Origin: Alloacidobacterium dinghuense
Lineage (GTDB): Bacteria > Acidobacteriota > Terriglobia > Terriglobales > Acidobacteriaceae
Direction of reading: 5' to 3'
DNA length: 64,000 bases
Assembly (NCBI RefSeq): GCF_014274465.1
Contig: NZ_CP060394.1
Coordinates: 1,054,001-1,118,000 of the forward strand
Numbering within the stretch: the first letter of the stretch is position 1; each line of letters opens with the position of its first letter. Below are positions 27,801 through 35,826 of the stretch, piece by piece. Below the pieces are notes generated by a model. It did not search any database. It was not told where the DNA came from and saw nothing but the letters and a program-made list of their open reading frames with translations. The position numbers were made by a program, and so were the translations under genes.

Positions 27801-28232
27801 ATCGCGTACTCCGCAAACGGTGACAACGAGAAAGCTTCGGTGCACTGGCAAAAGGCCGCCGCTCAGAAAGGGGACTTTCAGCAGATGCAGGTGCAGGCAG
27901 TCTCCGAGACGACATACTGGAGTGCGATGGCTCTGCGCAAACTGGGCCGCGAGAGCGAAGCAGACGCTCTGTTTCGAGAGATTCTCGACCATGCTGCTGC
28001 GCTTGAAAAGCAAACACCAAAGATCGACTATTTCGCAACATCACTGCCTGCCATGCTGCTGTTTGAAGAAGACCTGAACGAGCGGCAGGTGATTACAGCG
28101 CTTTTTCTACGCGCGCAGGCGTTGCTTGGCCTTGGAAAAAAAGCAGAAGGCATCGCGCTTCTACATCGGGTTCAGCAGAAAGACTCTAGCCACACAGGCG
28201 CAGTCGATATGCTTAATGCATTCACGGAATAG
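24801..28232 (+). CDS. DUF5107 and TPR protein
   Basis: This 1143-residue protein has a DUF5107 domain (about residues 45-370), beginning VKVWEECVTMRTYAPARPDRNPLFLEKRVYQGSSGRVYPLPV and containing MPEIGGRVHVGLDKRNGYDF, a galactose-mutarotase-like beta-sandwich segment. The second half (about 510-1143) is tetratricopeptide repeats. There is no signal peptide, so it is probably cytoplasmic. DUF5107-TPR genes recur in sugar utilisation loci of Acidobacteria and Actinobacteria; the activity is not established, but sugar-ring binding or mutarotation is plausible. It is the first gene behind the promoter at 24722 and is followed 1 nt later by the sugar transporter. The first 40 residues are highly charged and may not belong to the domain. 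Confidence 0.75.
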   Translation: MDRMILRRKKGELEGMGSVLKEEKKGIAQLELPLAPTSESGPVKVWEECVTMRTYAPARPDRNPLFLEKRVYQGSSGRVYPLPVIDYIETEAREQVWKAVHLENEFLRIMVMPEIGGRVHVGLDKRNGYDFFYRQNVIKPALVGLAGPWISGGVEFNWPQHHRPATFMPVEVAIEREPDGTVIVWCSDHDPMARMKGMHGLCLRPGKAYLEVRVRLYNRTQDTQTFLWWANVATRVHEQYQSFFPHDVRFAADHAKRAVTEYPLSHGVYYGIDYGERARNGVPESEKPRHFVPDGSYPPNDLGWYANIPVPTSYMIVDSSGDFFGGYDHKKDAGTVAISNHFIAPGKKQWTWGNHDFGYAWDRNLTDEDGPYVELMSGVYTDNQPDFSFLAPGETKTFSQFWYPISEIGVPDLANLDAALRVEPTESGVRLHLQATGAFPGSVVTVSLGGREIGCWHGDLEAEKPLHEDFSTDGATDDLIVVVGQSNQMLLRYAPAEITPAKPPVVATEPPLPADVASSDELYLNGLHLEQYRHPTRSPEGYWLEVLRRDPGDSRCNHALGRWHLRRGEFIEAEKYLRASIARLTVRNPNPYDGEPFYNLGLALLYQRRVDEAYAAFFKSTWNAAWRGPGYHRLAEIDCRRSMWAAALDHINRSLLADADNLNARNLKTVVLRKLERTDEAEALLDETRALDQLDIFGYWFATDTLPADGQQRIDLALDLVRMGLLEEALQVLAPLQAEAHDGTAALLRYARAFVLGELGFEHESSAAYHEASLANPDYVFPSRLEELVLLESAIRANPADARAPYYLGNLLYDRRRHEEAISMWERAAQLDPNLPTAWRNLGFGYYNVLRDTGRALKAFEKARSLAPRDARILYEQDQLLKRTGEDPARRLATLELHKELVEKRDDLSVELISLYISAGFPEEALRLLLARHFQPWEGGEGMVLSQYVRANVLLAQRALTQNDARAAIDYLHAASNPPHSLSEARHLLMNLSMIDYWLGIAYSANGDNEKASVHWQKAAAQKGDFQQMQVQAVSETTYWSAMALRKLGRESEADALFREILDHAAALEKQTPKIDYFATSLPAMLLFEEDLNERQVITALFLRAQALLGLGKKAEGIALLHRVQQKDSSHTGAVDMLNAFTE

Positions 28233-28233
28233 C

Positions 28234-29667
28234 ATGCAGGGAATCCACGTAGCAGGCGACACATCGCCAACCTCGATTGCAGCCAAGACCACTGCCTATG
28301 TATGGGGAATCGCGATTGTCGCAGCTCTGGGGGGATTGCTCTTTGGCTATGACTGGGTGGTGATTGGCGGTGCGCGCCAGTTCTACGAGGTCTATTTTCG
28401 CCTCACCTCCGCAGCGCTTGTGGGATGGGCCAATAGCTGCGCGCTTGTTGGTTGCCTGATCGGTTCACTAGCCGCCGGATATTTCGCCGATCGCTATGGG
28501 CGTCGCCCAATTCTGCTTATTGCCGCTGTCCTATTCACGGTCTCTTCCATCTTCACCGGCTGGGCATGGTCTTTTTCCGCCTTCATCTTCTGCCGAATCG
28601 CGGGCGGGATTGCTATTGGGCTCGCCTCGAATGTGTCCCCGCTCTATATTGCGGAAATCAGTCCTGCGGCGATGCGAGGCCGTCTCGTAAGCCTCAACCA
28701 GTTTGCGATCGTCGTGGGGATTCTGCTGGCACAGATCGCAAACTGGCGCATTGCGCAGCCTGTTCCTTCCACGCTTACATCCGACTTGATCTGGCATAGC
28801 TGGAATGTGCAATATGGCTGGCGCTGGATGTTTACGGCAGTAGCTGTGCCAGCAGTTGTCTTTATTTTTGCTTCACTCTTCATTCCAGAGAGTCCCCGAT
28901 GGCTGCTAACGCGCGGCCGCAGTTCAGAAGCAGAGAATGTGCTGCGACGGATCGGTGGCGATGCTTATGCCGAGCAAGAAGTCAAAGGCATCAGGGTGGC
29001 GGTTGCCGCCGAGGCTGCAATGGAGCGCTCCTCATGGCGGGAGTTACTCCGCCCCTCGATCCGCCGTATTGTTCTGGTTGGCATAGCACTGGCAGTGCTC
29101 CAGCAGTGGACCGGCATCAACACGCTCTTCAACTATGCGGCCGAGGTCTACCGCCGCGCGGGTTATGGAGCCAATGACATTTTTCTCAACATCGTCATTA
29201 CAGGCGCCATCAACCTGATTTTCACGGTGGCGGCGATGATGCTTGTCGATCGCGTAGGGCGTCGCGGGCTTATGCTTTTCGGCTGCGTGGGCATTGGCCT
29301 CTCACATCTTTTGTGTTCTTTCGCCTATCACGCCGGATGGCGCGGGAGCGCCGTACTGGTGCTTACGCTGAGTGCAATTGCGTGCTATGCCCTCACGCTC
29401 GCACCTGTCACGTGGGTATTGATCGCAGAGATTTTCCCGAACCGAGTGCGCTCGCAGGGAGTTTCAGCAGCGGTCAGCGCATTGTGGATTGCATCCTTTG
29501 TGCTTACCTATAGCTTTCCCATACTGAATGAACATCTCGGTACCACCGGCATTTTTCTAATTTATGGCTTGATCTGCCTCAGCGGCTGGATTCTGGTCGT
29601 AGCATGCGTCCCGGAAACAAAAGGGCGAACGCTCGAAGAGATCGCTTCCGGTATAACGAGAAAGTGA
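28234..29667 (+). CDS. Sugar porter family MFS transporter
   Basis: This 477-residue inner membrane protein has twelve predicted helices and the full sugar-porter signature set. It has GLLFGYDWVVIGGA in helix 1, DRYGRRPILL after helix 2, PESPRWLL before the central loop, QQWTGIN in helix 7 (as in XylE), DRVGRRGLM in the second half, and PETKGRTLEEI at the end. It is probably a proton-coupled importer of a hexose or pentose released by the enzymes of this locus. The ATG at 28234 starts one base after the DUF5107 stop; longer in-frame starts lie inside that gene and lack homology. Substrate is inferred from the neighbouring galactosidases, not from residues. Confidence 0.85.
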   Translation: MQGIHVAGDTSPTSIAAKTTAYVWGIAIVAALGGLLFGYDWVVIGGARQFYEVYFRLTSAALVGWANSCALVGCLIGSLAAGYFADRYGRRPILLIAAVLFTVSSIFTGWAWSFSAFIFCRIAGGIAIGLASNVSPLYIAEISPAAMRGRLVSLNQFAIVVGILLAQIANWRIAQPVPSTLTSDLIWHSWNVQYGWRWMFTAVAVPAVVFIFASLFIPESPRWLLTRGRSSEAENVLRRIGGDAYAEQEVKGIRVAVAAEAAMERSSWRELLRPSIRRIVLVGIALAVLQQWTGINTLFNYAAEVYRRAGYGANDIFLNIVITGAINLIFTVAAMMLVDRVGRRGLMLFGCVGIGLSHLLCSFAYHAGWRGSAVLVLTLSAIACYALTLAPVTWVLIAEIFPNRVRSQGVSAAVSALWIASFVLTYSFPILNEHLGTTGIFLIYGLICLSGWILVVACVPETKGRTLEEIASGITRK

Positions 29668-29682
29668 TTTAGCACCCCCACA

Positions 29683-29694
29683 GTTAACGTTAAC
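29683..29694. promoter_or_regulatory. LacI-type palindrome GTTAACGTTAAC
   Basis: A perfect 12-bp palindrome lies 15 nt after the transporter stop and about 50 bp upstream of the -35 box of the GH27 gene. The central CG and the symmetrical A/T-rich arms are typical of LacI/GalR operators. Confidence 0.6.
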
Positions 29695-29740
29695 GAATTC
29701 AATGAATTACTTTTTGTTTAGAATTAAAATGTGAGCGATG

Positions 29741-29770
29741 TTGACAGATCGTGTTCGTACACGATTATAT
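29741..29770 (+). promoter_or_regulatory. GH27 promoter with operator between -35 and -10
   Basis: TTGACA (29741-29746) and TTATAT (29765-29770) are 18 bp apart. The spacer holds a perfect inverted repeat, ATCGTGT-TCGT-ACACGAT (29748-29765). A repressor sitting there would exclude RNA polymerase. The promoter also shows that the GH27 start must lie downstream, leaving about 190 nt of untranslated leader. Confidence 0.6.
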
Positions 29771-29968
29771 ATAACCCGCGTCGAAAAACTCTTGAAGCGA
29801 AGACTTCTGATGACACCGACGCTCTTTCGTCCTTCAGTCCTGCCGGACTTTCCCCCTTCCTGCCAAAACCGGCGCTTAGATCGCATGCGCGTTGCCGTTG
29901 CAAGCTCATGCTGTCATGCGCCCGAAGAGCAACAGAGTCACAAAACGACGATTTGGAGCGGCAAAAGA

Positions 29969-32176
29969 ATGAAACTTAAGGCGAGAATTTACGCAGGCTC
30001 GACGCTAATACAGAGGCACGCAATCACTCTTTTCTCTCAGCTACGTGCAGCGGCGCTCACTGCTTTCGTGATCGGCGCTGCGGCAGCGCATGCCCAAGCG
30101 AACAATGTGGGACAGAAACCGTATCTTGGGTGGAGCACGTTCAGCGAGCAGACCATCAATGGAAGCTTCCTGACGCAGGCAAACATCCAGGCTCAATCCG
30201 ATGCCATGAAATCCTCAGGCATGCAGGATCACGGCTTCAACTATATCAATATTGATTCCGGCTGGATGGGAAGCTTTGACAGCAACGGACGTCCCATTCC
30301 GAACACGGGCACCTTTCCCGATATCAAAGCGCTGATCGACCACATCCACGCCAACGGACAAAAGGCCGGCATCTACTGGATTCCCGGTATCGAGCAGCCT
30401 GCTGTCGACGGCAACTATCCGATTCTTGGTACGCAGTATCACACACAGGACATCGTCACCATTCCGCTGGCGCAGGGAAATGCTTTTGCGGGCGCCCCGC
30501 CAAATCCTTATCACGACAAGATCGACTTCACGAAACCCGGCGCACAGGAATACATCAATTCGGTGGTCGCGCTCTTCGCCTCGTGGGGCGTGGACTTCAT
30601 CAAACTCGATGGCGTTGCACCCGGCTCCTACAGCGACAGCCTGTCCATCGATGACCGGCCGGATGTTGCCGCGTGGTCCAAAGCGATCGCCGCGAGCGGA
30701 CGCCCTATCTGGCTGACAATCTCCTGGGCAATCGATCAGGACTATCTCGGAGACTTCCGGCCTTATCAGAATGCGCGTCGTATCGAAGATGACATTGAAT
30801 GCGAAGGGCGGTGCGGCACACTCACCGACTGGCAGCGCATCTATCAGCGCTTTCGCGATCTGCCGGGCTGGCAGAATGACGCCAGTCCGACGCAGGGTTG
30901 GAATGATCTTGATTCACTCGACATTGGAGATGGGTCGCTCGATGGGTTGACGAACGATGAGAAGAGAACCGCCATCTCGCTCTGGGCCATGGCGAATGCC
31001 CCCATGTATCTCGGCGGCGATCTGACTAAGCTCGACAGCTTTGGCAAGCAGCTTGTCAGCAACGACGAGATGATTGCTGTCGACCAGTCGGGCAAGCCCG
31101 CAAAGCAAGTGCTTGGAGGCGAACAGCCGGTATGGGTATCAAGCCAGGGCAACAACACTTACTACGTTGCGCTCTTTAATCTGAACGCGACGCCGGCGAT
31201 CATCCACCTTCCATGGAACCTGCTCGGCGTCAACGGAGCTCTGCAGGTGCGTGATCTATGGAACCACCAGAATCTCGGGCCGTCCGTTCTGCCTTTCACC
31301 ACCGTATTGAAGGGGCACGATGTGCGTCTGCTGAAGGTCGTCACGTATGGCAAGGCAGCGCCTACGTCTTCGACCAGTTATGAGGCAGAATCAGCTACGC
31401 TGGGCGGCTCTGCTGTCATCGCTGACTGCGCAGCATGTTCAGGCGGAGAGAAGGTGGGTGGCCTGGGCCTGGGTGCAAACAACACTGTTACGTTCAACAA
31501 TGTTTACGTCGCGCGCGCCGGAGTTTACCTGATGCAGGTCGATTCCATGACGCAGGGATTGCGGTCGTATCTTTACAGTGTGAACGGAGGGCCTTTCCAG
31601 ACGCTCAATTCGGGCGGTGGCAGCTTCTTTCTTCCCGCCAGCACAACGATTCCCGTGCGCCTGCAAAAAGGCATGAACTCCATTCAGTTCGGCAGCCCGG
31701 TCAGCTATCCACCCGATCTTGACCGCATCGTCATCAGCGGAAATGGAGATGCGCCGGAGCCTTCGTTCCGGGTATACGAAGCGGAGGTCGCCACTCTAAG
31801 CGGCAACGCGAGCGGCGGATTCAGCAACTACTCTTCAGGACTCGCCAAGGCTGGAAACATTGGAGGCGGAGCGGGCAATGCAGTTACCTTCTCGAATGTA
31901 ACGGCGCCGTCTGCTGGAACGTATCTGCTCGAAGTAGACTATGCGACCAGCGGGCCGCGTTCATTCTTCCTCACCATCAACAACGGGACAGCGAATGAAC
32001 TGGATTTGAATGGCAGTACATTCGACGAGCCTACTTATATCGTTCTTCGCGTCCACCTGAACGCAGGCACGAATACGCTGCGCTTCGACAACGCAACCGG
32101 CTATGCGCCTGATCTTGATCGCATCGTCGTAGCCCCAACGGTTCTGGGTGATCTGATGGGAGAAATCCTGCACTAG
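29969..32176 (+). CDS. GH27 alpha-galactosidase with two C-terminal CBM-like domains
   Basis: This 735-residue exported enzyme has a signal peptide to about residue 44 (AAAAHAQ). The GH27 barrel (about 50-345) shows the early WSTFSEQTING, DSGWMG, the nucleophile region FIKLDGVAPG, and the acid/base region RRIEDDIECEG. A beta-sandwich (to about 455) and two carbohydrate-binding modules of CBM6/35-like type (about 460-595 and 600-725, each opening YEAE) follow. It should release terminal alpha-galactose, or the related beta-L-arabinopyranose, from polysaccharide. The ATG at 29969 has GGAG 10 nt upstream and gives the signal peptide; an earlier in-frame ATG lies upstream of the promoter and is rejected. 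Confidence 0.85.
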   Translation: MKLKARIYAGSTLIQRHAITLFSQLRAAALTAFVIGAAAAHAQANNVGQKPYLGWSTFSEQTINGSFLTQANIQAQSDAMKSSGMQDHGFNYINIDSGWMGSFDSNGRPIPNTGTFPDIKALIDHIHANGQKAGIYWIPGIEQPAVDGNYPILGTQYHTQDIVTIPLAQGNAFAGAPPNPYHDKIDFTKPGAQEYINSVVALFASWGVDFIKLDGVAPGSYSDSLSIDDRPDVAAWSKAIAASGRPIWLTISWAIDQDYLGDFRPYQNARRIEDDIECEGRCGTLTDWQRIYQRFRDLPGWQNDASPTQGWNDLDSLDIGDGSLDGLTNDEKRTAISLWAMANAPMYLGGDLTKLDSFGKQLVSNDEMIAVDQSGKPAKQVLGGEQPVWVSSQGNNTYYVALFNLNATPAIIHLPWNLLGVNGALQVRDLWNHQNLGPSVLPFTTVLKGHDVRLLKVVTYGKAAPTSSTSYEAESATLGGSAVIADCAACSGGEKVGGLGLGANNTVTFNNVYVARAGVYLMQVDSMTQGLRSYLYSVNGGPFQTLNSGGGSFFLPASTTIPVRLQKGMNSIQFGSPVSYPPDLDRIVISGNGDAPEPSFRVYEAEVATLSGNASGGFSNYSSGLAKAGNIGGGAGNAVTFSNVTAPSAGTYLLEVDYATSGPRSFFLTINNGTANELDLNGSTFDEPTYIVLRVHLNAGTNTLRFDNATGYAPDLDRIVVAPTVLGDLMGEILH

Positions 32177-32187
32177 CTGGATAAAAT

Positions 32188-32219
32188 GCGAGGAGGCACG
32201 ACAGTTCGGGCCTCCTCGC
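32188..32219 (-). terminator. Terminator between convergent GH27 and GH95 genes
   Basis: A 10-bp perfect stem (GCGAGGAGGC / GCCTCCTCGC) with a 12-nt loop lies in the 47-bp gap. On the minus strand it is followed by ATTTTAT, so it best terminates GH95; on the plus strand it has no T-run but may still slow GH27 transcription. Confidence 0.7.
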
Positions 32220-32223
32220 GAAA

Positions 32224-34626
32224 TTAGCCGGCAACTGTCTGAAAGCTGCTAGGAGACAGCCGTGCCGTCCGGCCGGCTTGCAGGTGAATTGTTGTCGTGC
32301 GCTCGCCGTAGCGAACAGGGACACTGCCGCCTATGCGGCTCAAAATGGATGCGCCGCGCAGGCGGCCGTTGCCCCACTGCAGGCTGACTTCGTAACCGCC
32401 GCGTGCACACAAGCCACGCACTGATCCTTCCGGCCATGCCGTGGGCAACGCAGGCAGCAGCACGATCTCACCGTCCTGCGACTGCAGCAGCATTTCGGCC
32501 ATCGCAGCAGCGCCTGCTGTATTGCCATCGATGGCAAAGATGTTCTGGTCGGCTCCGGCCACGCCGCTGCTTGAGAACGTCAGCAAATTGTCATCGGCCG
32601 CACGGGCCACAAGCCCCGTCAACGCATCGAGTGCTGCGTCGCCTTTCAGCAGACGCGCATAGTATGCTGCAAGGTTAGCGCGGCCCCATTCGCTTTGTTC
32701 CCAATTGGGAGCGTGAATGCGCCGATCGAGAGTGACTTCGGCCGCCCGCGCCAGCTCTGGTGTCCGCCGCGGCGATATCTCACTTAAGGGATACAAAGCT
32801 ACCAGATGCGATGTGTGCCTGTGATTCGGCGAGGCATCCTCAAAATCTTCCAGCCATTCCTGCAGTCGGCCATGGCGTCCGATCTGAAATGGCGGCACCT
32901 TCGCCCGCGCCTCCATCAACTGTTCCCAGAAATCCGCATCGACATTCAGCGTTTCTGACGACTGGATGCACATGGAGTACAGCGCATACACAAAGGCGCG
33001 ATCGCAGGTGTTTCCCATCGATTCGGCAGCCTGGTCGCCTGATGGCGTCTTGTACCAGTTTTCAGGGGAGTCGGATGGTCCTGTCACCAGCCATCCATGC
33101 TTGGGTTCGGGCACCATGTACGCAAGAAAAAACTCCGCCGCCTCTCGCAATACCGGATAGACGCTGGCGCGCAGGAACGCCTCGTCGGGATTGAAGGTGT
33201 AATGTTGCCAGAGTTGCAGCGCAATCCAGACGCCCGCGGTTACGTAAAGCCCCCACCCAGTTCCCCAGCCCGGCGCCGTATAGCCCCAGGCATTTGTCAC
33301 CGTGTGAGTTACCCATCCGGGAGCCCCGTACATCTCGCGCGCGGTTGTCCGGCCGCTCACGCGAAGCCCCTCGATCAACTTGAAGAGGGGCGTCTGGCAC
33401 TCGCCTAGATTGCACACCTCGGCAGCCCAGTAATTTTGCTGTGTATTGATATCTAAATGGAAATCGTCAGTCCAGCCCATACTGCTGGCGAGGCCGTCGT
33501 TCCAAATTCCCTGCAACGCAAGCGGCAGGGGTGAGTCCGCTCTCGATCCGGCAATGGTCAAGTAGCGTCCATATTGAAAGAAGAGGGCCAGCAATTCAGG
33601 ATCCGTTGAGCCAGCTGCCATTTGACTGCGCCTTTCGTCCGTCGGCTTCATTCGCAGAGAAGCATCGGTCTTCCCCAGGTCCAGCGCAACACGGCTGTAA
33701 AGCTGTGCGTGGTCAGCGATGTGGGCCTTCCGCAATTGTGCGTACGACTTTTGCGCTGCTGTTTGCAGTGCGCGTGTGCAGATTTCGTCAGGCCGCTTCC
33801 CGCCGAAGCTGGTCGCGATCGCGACCAGTATTGTCACGCTGTCGGCGGCTTCCACATGAAGAGACGAGTCCCCGGAGCGAATGCTGCCGCCGTCCGGAAT
33901 CGCCTGGACATGTATCTGGAAGCTAACACCGTCGCGACCCGTACTGTGCATGGTCTCGAATGCTTTTCCTTCGAGTACGAGAACATTTCTCCCCATGCTT
34001 TTGATGGAATGCGGTAGCTTTGTTGCGCGAAATCCCAGATCGAAGCTTATTTTCGCAGCTTTGCTGCATCCTAAGCGCAGAGCGATCACGTCATCCGGAT
34101 GCGAGGCAATGACCTCGCGCGTAAAAACGGCCTCACCGCTGCGGTAGCTCACCTGTGCCGTAGCTTCTTCAAGGTTCAGCGACCGGCGATAGTTGTCTGC
34201 CCGTCCCGAATGCTCGAAAGATAGAGTCAACTCAGGCAGCGGGAGATTTGTGCCGAAGTTCTTTGGGTGCGCGAGAAGATATTTTTCGCAGAGAGAGCGG
34301 GCCTCGACATATTTCCCCGCAAAGAGCAACTCACGAATCTCCTGCAGATGCGGCAGGGCACCGGGGTTCACAACGCCGGTTTCAGGCGCGCCAGACCACG
34401 CGGTGGATTCGGAAAGTGCAATTCGCTCCAGCTCGACGCCGCCGAAGATCATCGCTCCCATGCGGCCGTTTCCGATAGGCAATGCCTCCAGCCAACGCTC
34501 CGCCGGCTTGCGATACCAAAGCTCGTCGCAGCGTTTCTCGTCGGGCTGAAATGCGAATCCCGGCAAGGATTGGAGAGTTGCAGCGGCTGCACTGCACTTG
34601 AGGAAATTACGCCTGCTCGTTGGCAT
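32224..34626 (-). CDS. GH95 alpha-L-fucosidase or alpha-L-galactosidase
   Basis: This 800-residue exported enzyme begins with a twin-arginine type signal (SRRNFLKCSAAAATLQ). It has the GH95 N-terminal beta domain (ELWYRKPAERWLEALPIGNGRMGAMIFGG near 35) and a helical (alpha/alpha)6 catalytic domain with the conserved DDFHLDINTQQNYW near 385, where the paired Asn help activate water, and further motifs VTGPSDSPEN and HRHTSHLVALYP. GH95 enzymes invert alpha-1,2-fucosyl or alpha-L-galactosyl linkages, as on xyloglucan side chains. GGAG lies 6 nt before the ATG. The gene diverges from the LacI regulator with only 96 bp between them, so both share a control region. Confidence 0.85.
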   Translation of the reverse strand: MPTSRRNFLKCSAAAATLQSLPGFAFQPDEKRCDELWYRKPAERWLEALPIGNGRMGAMIFGGVELERIALSESTAWSGAPETGVVNPGALPHLQEIRELLFAGKYVEARSLCEKYLLAHPKNFGTNLPLPELTLSFEHSGRADNYRRSLNLEEATAQVSYRSGEAVFTREVIASHPDDVIALRLGCSKAAKISFDLGFRATKLPHSIKSMGRNVLVLEGKAFETMHSTGRDGVSFQIHVQAIPDGGSIRSGDSSLHVEAADSVTILVAIATSFGGKRPDEICTRALQTAAQKSYAQLRKAHIADHAQLYSRVALDLGKTDASLRMKPTDERRSQMAAGSTDPELLALFFQYGRYLTIAGSRADSPLPLALQGIWNDGLASSMGWTDDFHLDINTQQNYWAAEVCNLGECQTPLFKLIEGLRVSGRTTAREMYGAPGWVTHTVTNAWGYTAPGWGTGWGLYVTAGVWIALQLWQHYTFNPDEAFLRASVYPVLREAAEFFLAYMVPEPKHGWLVTGPSDSPENWYKTPSGDQAAESMGNTCDRAFVYALYSMCIQSSETLNVDADFWEQLMEARAKVPPFQIGRHGRLQEWLEDFEDASPNHRHTSHLVALYPLSEISPRRTPELARAAEVTLDRRIHAPNWEQSEWGRANLAAYYARLLKGDAALDALTGLVARAADDNLLTFSSSGVAGADQNIFAIDGNTAGAAAMAEMLLQSQDGEIVLLPALPTAWPEGSVRGLCARGGYEVSLQWGNGRLRGASILSRIGGSVPVRYGERTTTIHLQAGRTARLSPSSFQTVAG

Positions 34627-34722
34627 CTATGCTCCGTAAAACAGCAAATCTAATCTCGTTCGCAAAAACCATTTTGAGTGAGACAATCGAGTAAACATTA
34701 TCTGCGCATATAAGGTAAAGCC

Positions 34723-35817
34723 ATGCAGAACACGGCGGGAAACGCCGGAATCAAAGATATCGCCAAGGCACTGAAGGTCTCGATTGGCACCGTGGATCGC
34801 GCGCTGCATGGCCGCCCCGGCGTGAGCGAGAAGACGAAGGCTCGCGTTTTGCAGATGGCCAAGCGCCTTGGCTACAAGCCCAATCTCGCCGCGCAGGCTC
34901 TCAAGTTGAATCGGCGAGTCTCGATCGGTGTTGTCCTGCCGAAACACATCTCGCATTTCTTCGATCCGCTGCGTGCCGGTATTCGCGATGCAGCGGCTGC
35001 GACCGTGGGTACGATGGTGAACCTTGAATTTCATGAATTCCCGCGCCTTGGGGCCGGAGACGGGGAAGCTATCGAGCAGGCCTTGCAGCGGAATTACGAT
35101 GGAATAATTTTTCTCCCAGGTGACACACGCAAGTTCGATCTTATGGTTCGTAAGATCACGCGCAGCGGTACCGCCGTCATGTGCGTTGGCACAGAAGTGC
35201 CCAGTACAGATCGCATCGGCTCGGTCGCGACACATGCCTATATAAGCGGCTCGATTGCTGCCGAACTGCTTGCTCTCAAGCTTCCTCATAAGGCGAATGT
35301 CGCTATCTTCTCCGGAGAACTGTTCAACCTCGACCACGCTGAAAAGCTGCGGGGCTTTGCCGCAACTCTCGCTGTCCAGGCTCCCCATCTGACATTGCTC
35401 CCTGCACTTGAGAGCCATGAGCGCCCTGAGGAGGCTTATCGACAGGCACTCACCGTCATGCAGGGTTCGGACCGTCCGGAAGGCCTGTATGTAAGCACTG
35501 CAAATAGCATGCCCGTGTTGCGGGCACTCGACGAGCTTGGGCTTCTCGGCAAGGTGCAGGTCATCACGACAGACCTTTTTCACGAGCTTGTCCCCTTCCT
35601 CGAGTTTGGCAAAGTGCTGGCAACGATGTACCAGCGTCCCTACACGCAGGGCAAGGTCGCATTCGAGGGCCTGCTTGCGTATCTTCGCAGGGAAGCCGTG
35701 CCTCAGCGGGTCGTTCGTCTGGCTCCTCATGTTATTTTTCGCAGCAATCTTTCCATCTTCTCGAACCAGATCATCGAGACAGACGAGGAACTGGACATTG
35801 CGCTGTTGGAGGCTTGA
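34723..35817 (+). CDS. LacI family transcriptional regulator
   Basis: This 364-residue protein has an N-terminal LacI helix-turn-helix (IKDIAKALKVSIGTVDRALHGRPGVSEKTKARVLQMAKRLGY, residues 8-49), the hinge helix (NLAAQALKLN), and a periplasmic-binding-protein-like sugar-sensing domain of the type 1 fold. It is preceded by AAGG. As the only regulator in the locus it probably represses the DUF5107-MFS operon, GH27, GH95 and the TonB receptor until a released sugar binds. Operator-like palindromes with a central CG lie upstream of several of these genes. The effector is unknown. Confidence 0.85.
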   Translation: MQNTAGNAGIKDIAKALKVSIGTVDRALHGRPGVSEKTKARVLQMAKRLGYKPNLAAQALKLNRRVSIGVVLPKHISHFFDPLRAGIRDAAAATVGTMVNLEFHEFPRLGAGDGEAIEQALQRNYDGIIFLPGDTRKFDLMVRKITRSGTAVMCVGTEVPSTDRIGSVATHAYISGSIAAELLALKLPHKANVAIFSGELFNLDHAEKLRGFAATLAVQAPHLTLLPALESHERPEEAYRQALTVMQGSDRPEGLYVSTANSMPVLRALDELGLLGKVQVITTDLFHELVPFLEFGKVLATMYQRPYTQGKVAFEGLLAYLRREAVPQRVVRLAPHVIFRSNLSIFSNQIIETDEELDIALLEA

Positions 35818-35826
35818 GTAGGCTCC

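Noticed and set aside
29738-29968. N-terminal 77-codon extension of the GH27 gene
   Set aside because: It begins upstream of the predicted -35 box and would bury the signal peptide.
34627-35730. 367-codon open frame on the minus strand
   Set aside because: Antisense to the clear LacI regulator; no recognisable motif and a Cys/His-rich composition typical of shadow frames.
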